64,000 nt of DNA from NCBI GenBank assembly GCA_950295325.1, contig OX485804.1, positions 2,728,001-2,792,000 on the forward strand, given 5' to 3'. Positions 61,200 through 64,000 of this stretch are shown here, one piece after another. The notes beneath the pieces were generated by a model. The model ran no database searches and had not been told where the DNA came from. It worked only from the letters and a program-made list of their open reading frames with translations. This stretch comes from Polytrichum commune (lineage: Eukaryota; Streptophyta; Polytrichopsida; Polytrichales; Polytrichaceae). Position 1 is the stretch's first letter; each line of letters opens with the position of its first letter. Both the position numbers and the translations under genes were made by a program.

Positions 61200-63160
61200 C
61201 ACTTTGATAATAACTCAAGATATTCACATGAGCTCCAAAAATTATGAAGATAGTTGCTATGGCCTTGATATAGATTTGCTAACCATATCGTCCTAGTCAT
61301 GTGTTTCACATCCTAGGAGAAGTAGGCAAGTAGGGAAAAAGCAACAATATCATACTCTCTACTTTATGACAATGTTAAATAGATCAATCTAGAGTTCATA
61401 AAAAGAAAGGTGTGGATAAGAGAGGTTGGGCAATGGAGGGATCACATGCTTGCATGTTTGTTGGTGATCACCTTGCCTGTGTTGCTCTCATGAACCACAT
61501 TTCTGCTGTGATTTGTTTTTTAATTTTCTTTGGGAGGATGCATTCACGGATTGGCAAGAGGGTAACATGTCTTACATGTGATTTTTGTTGCTTGTCATGA
61601 CTTTGAACTTGGATTTCAAAGTTAGGATTATTTTTCTTGGATTTGTGAATGTGATATGAGATTTTAACAACGATATGGATTTTTTTTTCAAAACTTTTCA
61701 TGTTCTTGCAATGTGTTAGACCATTTGTAAAAGATTAGTCTAGCATGTTCAAGTCAACCTCTCTTTCATTTGAAGCTCTGCCTATGATGCCCCTATAATG
61801 CACCACTTGGATACATGAAAATGATTCTAAAGTGGCTACAAAATAAGACTCCACTCCTTTTCCAACTACTGGCATCAAGTTCCATGATGAAAGTGGATTT
61901 CTCTTTTGAAATTGTGCAACATTGTCTAGAATGACATGTTCATGTTTGACATACACACACTAGGAATATGATCACTTTGTGTATGCTTACAATTCCATGA
62001 AAACCCCAAGCTAGCTAACCACATAAGACAAGCGAGCACAAAAAAACACACATATCTTATTAAGTTTGAAAGGAGGATCATTCCATAAACAATTGGTGAG
62101 CCAAGACTCTCCTAAAAGACTGCGACTCACGTAAATTTCAAAGATTAATTTACCACCCAAAGGCGTAGTTAGTCATGGTGAAGATTGGTTGATGATGTGG
62201 ATACCAACTCCATGTAGAAGATAAAGTACATTCACTCAAAAGAGTGTATTTGAAACGATATAAGTTATGTTGCCAACAATTTCCACTAGGACTTGAGGAA
62301 ACAAAGTGAACTCCCTCACAAAGTCTTCACATGTTTACCTTTGCCAATTTGTGTGGCACGGGTGGAGGACCTCAAGAAAGGAGTTCCTTTGTTTCATCAA
62401 GTTTTATTTGGTCATTGTTGGCAAACAAAAGTCATATTATTTACCCTACAAGCACATGACTCTTGGACAATTGTCATGCGTAAAAAATATGTCACATGAG
62501 AGATAGATTTACATATTTCTTCCACCGACGCTCAACAATTGCCTAGGACTCATATCATGGTAGTGTTAGTATACCCTCTATCGAGTGAATTTATCATAAC
62601 CTTTTGCATTGTGGTGGCTTCCACATCAACAATCCACCTTCCACAATGTAACCATGCCTCCTTCAAAATCATAAGATAAAAAGTCATTTTTTTGAAATGT
62701 TGTACCCATTGCCCAAACAACTAATACAACAGGTTGATGTACATTAAATATATCCAACTACATTGATATACATTTGCACCATAAAGGGGAATTAAGAAAA
62801 TTCCATACATGAGTTTTTACTAGGTGTGTTTTTAGTTGAGTGGAAGTATATTAGACCAAGTGTGATTCCATTTTTAGTGTGAGTCACACTCACATGAGTG
62901 ATTGGTGTAGTTCATATACCCAAGTCAGACATCATTCTTTAAGTGGGAGATGACAAGCCCATGAGGCATGAACCAGATTGTTGGACATAATCATTTTGAC
63001 ACCCTCCTCTTTGGACCCTCCAATCATGGAGATCGACGGTCTAGATTGAGGGCATGAGAGGGCAATGGTTATGCTTTGGGGGTATGATCTTATGGGGAGA
63101 TTATCCTCTTTCCTCAATCCTGGAACACTGCCTTGGGTGTCAAATGTCAGATTGTGTGGG
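61200..63160. other. intergenic, no gene seen
   Basis: No supported gene. Its right end is probably the 3' untranslated and downstream region of the minus-strand LRR gene. Confidence 0.4.
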
Positions 63161-63161
63161 G

Positions 63162-63859
63162 CTACTTAGCAGGCTCAGCTTTTGGGGAAGGAGGGTTTAG
63201 AAACAAATCTTCTTCGTCAAAACTCCGTGATAGTAACAACTGCTCGATCTTGGCTTCTAACTCAGCCCCGATGTTGCAATTCTTCAAATCAAGCTCCTTG
63301 ATTCTCTTTCCGGCAACCTGAATTGGAGCGAAACATTTATTTCAGCATGCATACTAGATATTGGAATAATGGATAGCATAGGGAGTTGCCATAGTTTGAT
63401 ACTATATAATTTTTTTTCTTCTGGTAAACAATGATTTGCCATGCAATACAATGCAAAAGATGATGTTCAAGGTCATGCAACACCATTCACATTGGTCAAG
63501 ACCCTTCTGGATTGCATGCAAATTACCTTTCGGCACTATGAGTGTTGAACTGGACAATACTCTTCTGTATCCACAAGAATTAGTATAACAAACCAAACAA
63601 TGGTTTTTATTATTTTGATAATATATGTGCTCTAGTAATGTTAAATGGGGAACCGCTAAGAAAATTTAGATGTCATTAGGGTTCTTGTTAAACTTCACAA
63701 ACACACCAGGCCAGTGTAGATGATTTGGCCACCAGCTGGGCCAATGCGGGGATTGGCCGAGCAGTCAATATTGTTCAGCCGAGAGTAGGGCAAGTGAAGC
63801 AACTTTGACAAGGATTCAACACTCTCCATGTCCAACCCTGTCCCTGCCATGCTTAGTCT
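63162..63859 (-). CDS. leucine-rich-repeat protein, last two exons (partial)
   Basis: Two phase-0 exons, 63859-63707 and 63317-63162, are joined by a GT-AG intron of 389 bases and end in TAG; upstream exons lie beyond the right edge. The visible 102 residues include SRLNNIDCSANPRIGPAGG and KRIKELDLKNCNIG, two units with the L-x-x-L-D-x-x-x-N/C-x-I-G spacing of ribonuclease-inhibitor-type leucine-rich repeats. A basic-acidic tail with PPSPKAEPAK follows. The acceptors TTGCAG and TTCAG and the donor CTG|GTGTGT are good plant sites. The fold suggests protein-protein binding. I cannot name the parent protein; LRR proteins such as TONSOKU are only one possibility. Confidence 0.75.
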
Positions 63860-64000
63860 CTGCAAGAATCGAATTCCAAGTTAGAAAATCATTGTCTTCT
63901 GTAGTATGTGTTGCAAAATTGGTAGTAGTTGTTTTGTGATTGCACAATTTTATTAGGAAATAATGGGGCATGACAAGATTTCATAAAAAAGGATCCACGC

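Noticed and set aside
1-64000. tRNA or rRNA genes
   Set aside because: I looked for B-box-type GGTTCGA-TCC sequences and rRNA signatures on both strands and found no convincing match. A dedicated scan could still find one.

Overview
The window reads as nuclear DNA of a land plant. Genes are split by GT-AG introns and sit in AT-rich, repeat-filled intergenic sequence. There are relics of Ty3/gypsy and Ty1/copia retrotransposons, Stowaway-type and other inverted-repeat elements, and many microsatellites. The main gene family (QWRF/DUF566) is known only from plants. I cannot name the species. The gypsy integrase tail resembles elements I associate with non-seed plants, but that is a weak hint. 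Only about 8 kb is convincingly protein-coding.

Layout. 0-1.2 kb: a GC-richer island with a possible minus-strand first exon. 1.2-18 kb: no convincing gene. This stretch holds degenerate repeats, a small inverted-repeat element (about 2.0-2.2 kb), a four-unit tandem array of about 385-bp repeats (4.3-5.9 kb), a 37-bp triplicate (8.2 kb), a 195-bp tandem array (13.2-14.3 kb), and a retroelement relic with a primer-binding-site-like sequence (15.16 kb) and copia RNase H remains (16.9-17.4 kb). 18.3-18.7 kb: an intact single-exon gene for a small lysine-rich FAM32A-like protein. 20.7-53.4 kb: the core of the window, three copies (A, B, C) of a six-exon QWRF-domain gene of the AUGMIN subunit 8 / SCO3 / EDE1 type. 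A (minus) and B (plus) are head-to-head. B (plus) and C (minus) are tail-to-tail. The A-B spacer holds a pogo-like element and a gypsy pol relic. The B-C spacer holds a foldback element. 53.6-61.2 kb: dispersed repeats, TIR elements and a 387-bp tandem duplication. 63.16-63.86 kb: the last two exons of a leucine-rich-repeat protein that continues past the right edge.

All three QWRF genes have open frames, conserved splice sites and matching exon lengths, giving predicted proteins of 810, 810 and 807 residues. A and B are essentially identical over exon 1 plus about 0.4 kb of 5' flank, yet clearly diverged on both sides of that tract. Within the identical tract, B carries a short patch that matches C. 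This mosaic is the strongest observation here and points to gene conversion between inverted paralogues. By family knowledge the products should bind microtubules and work with the augmin complex. FAM32A-like proteins are associated with splicing. Nothing suggests these loci act in one pathway.
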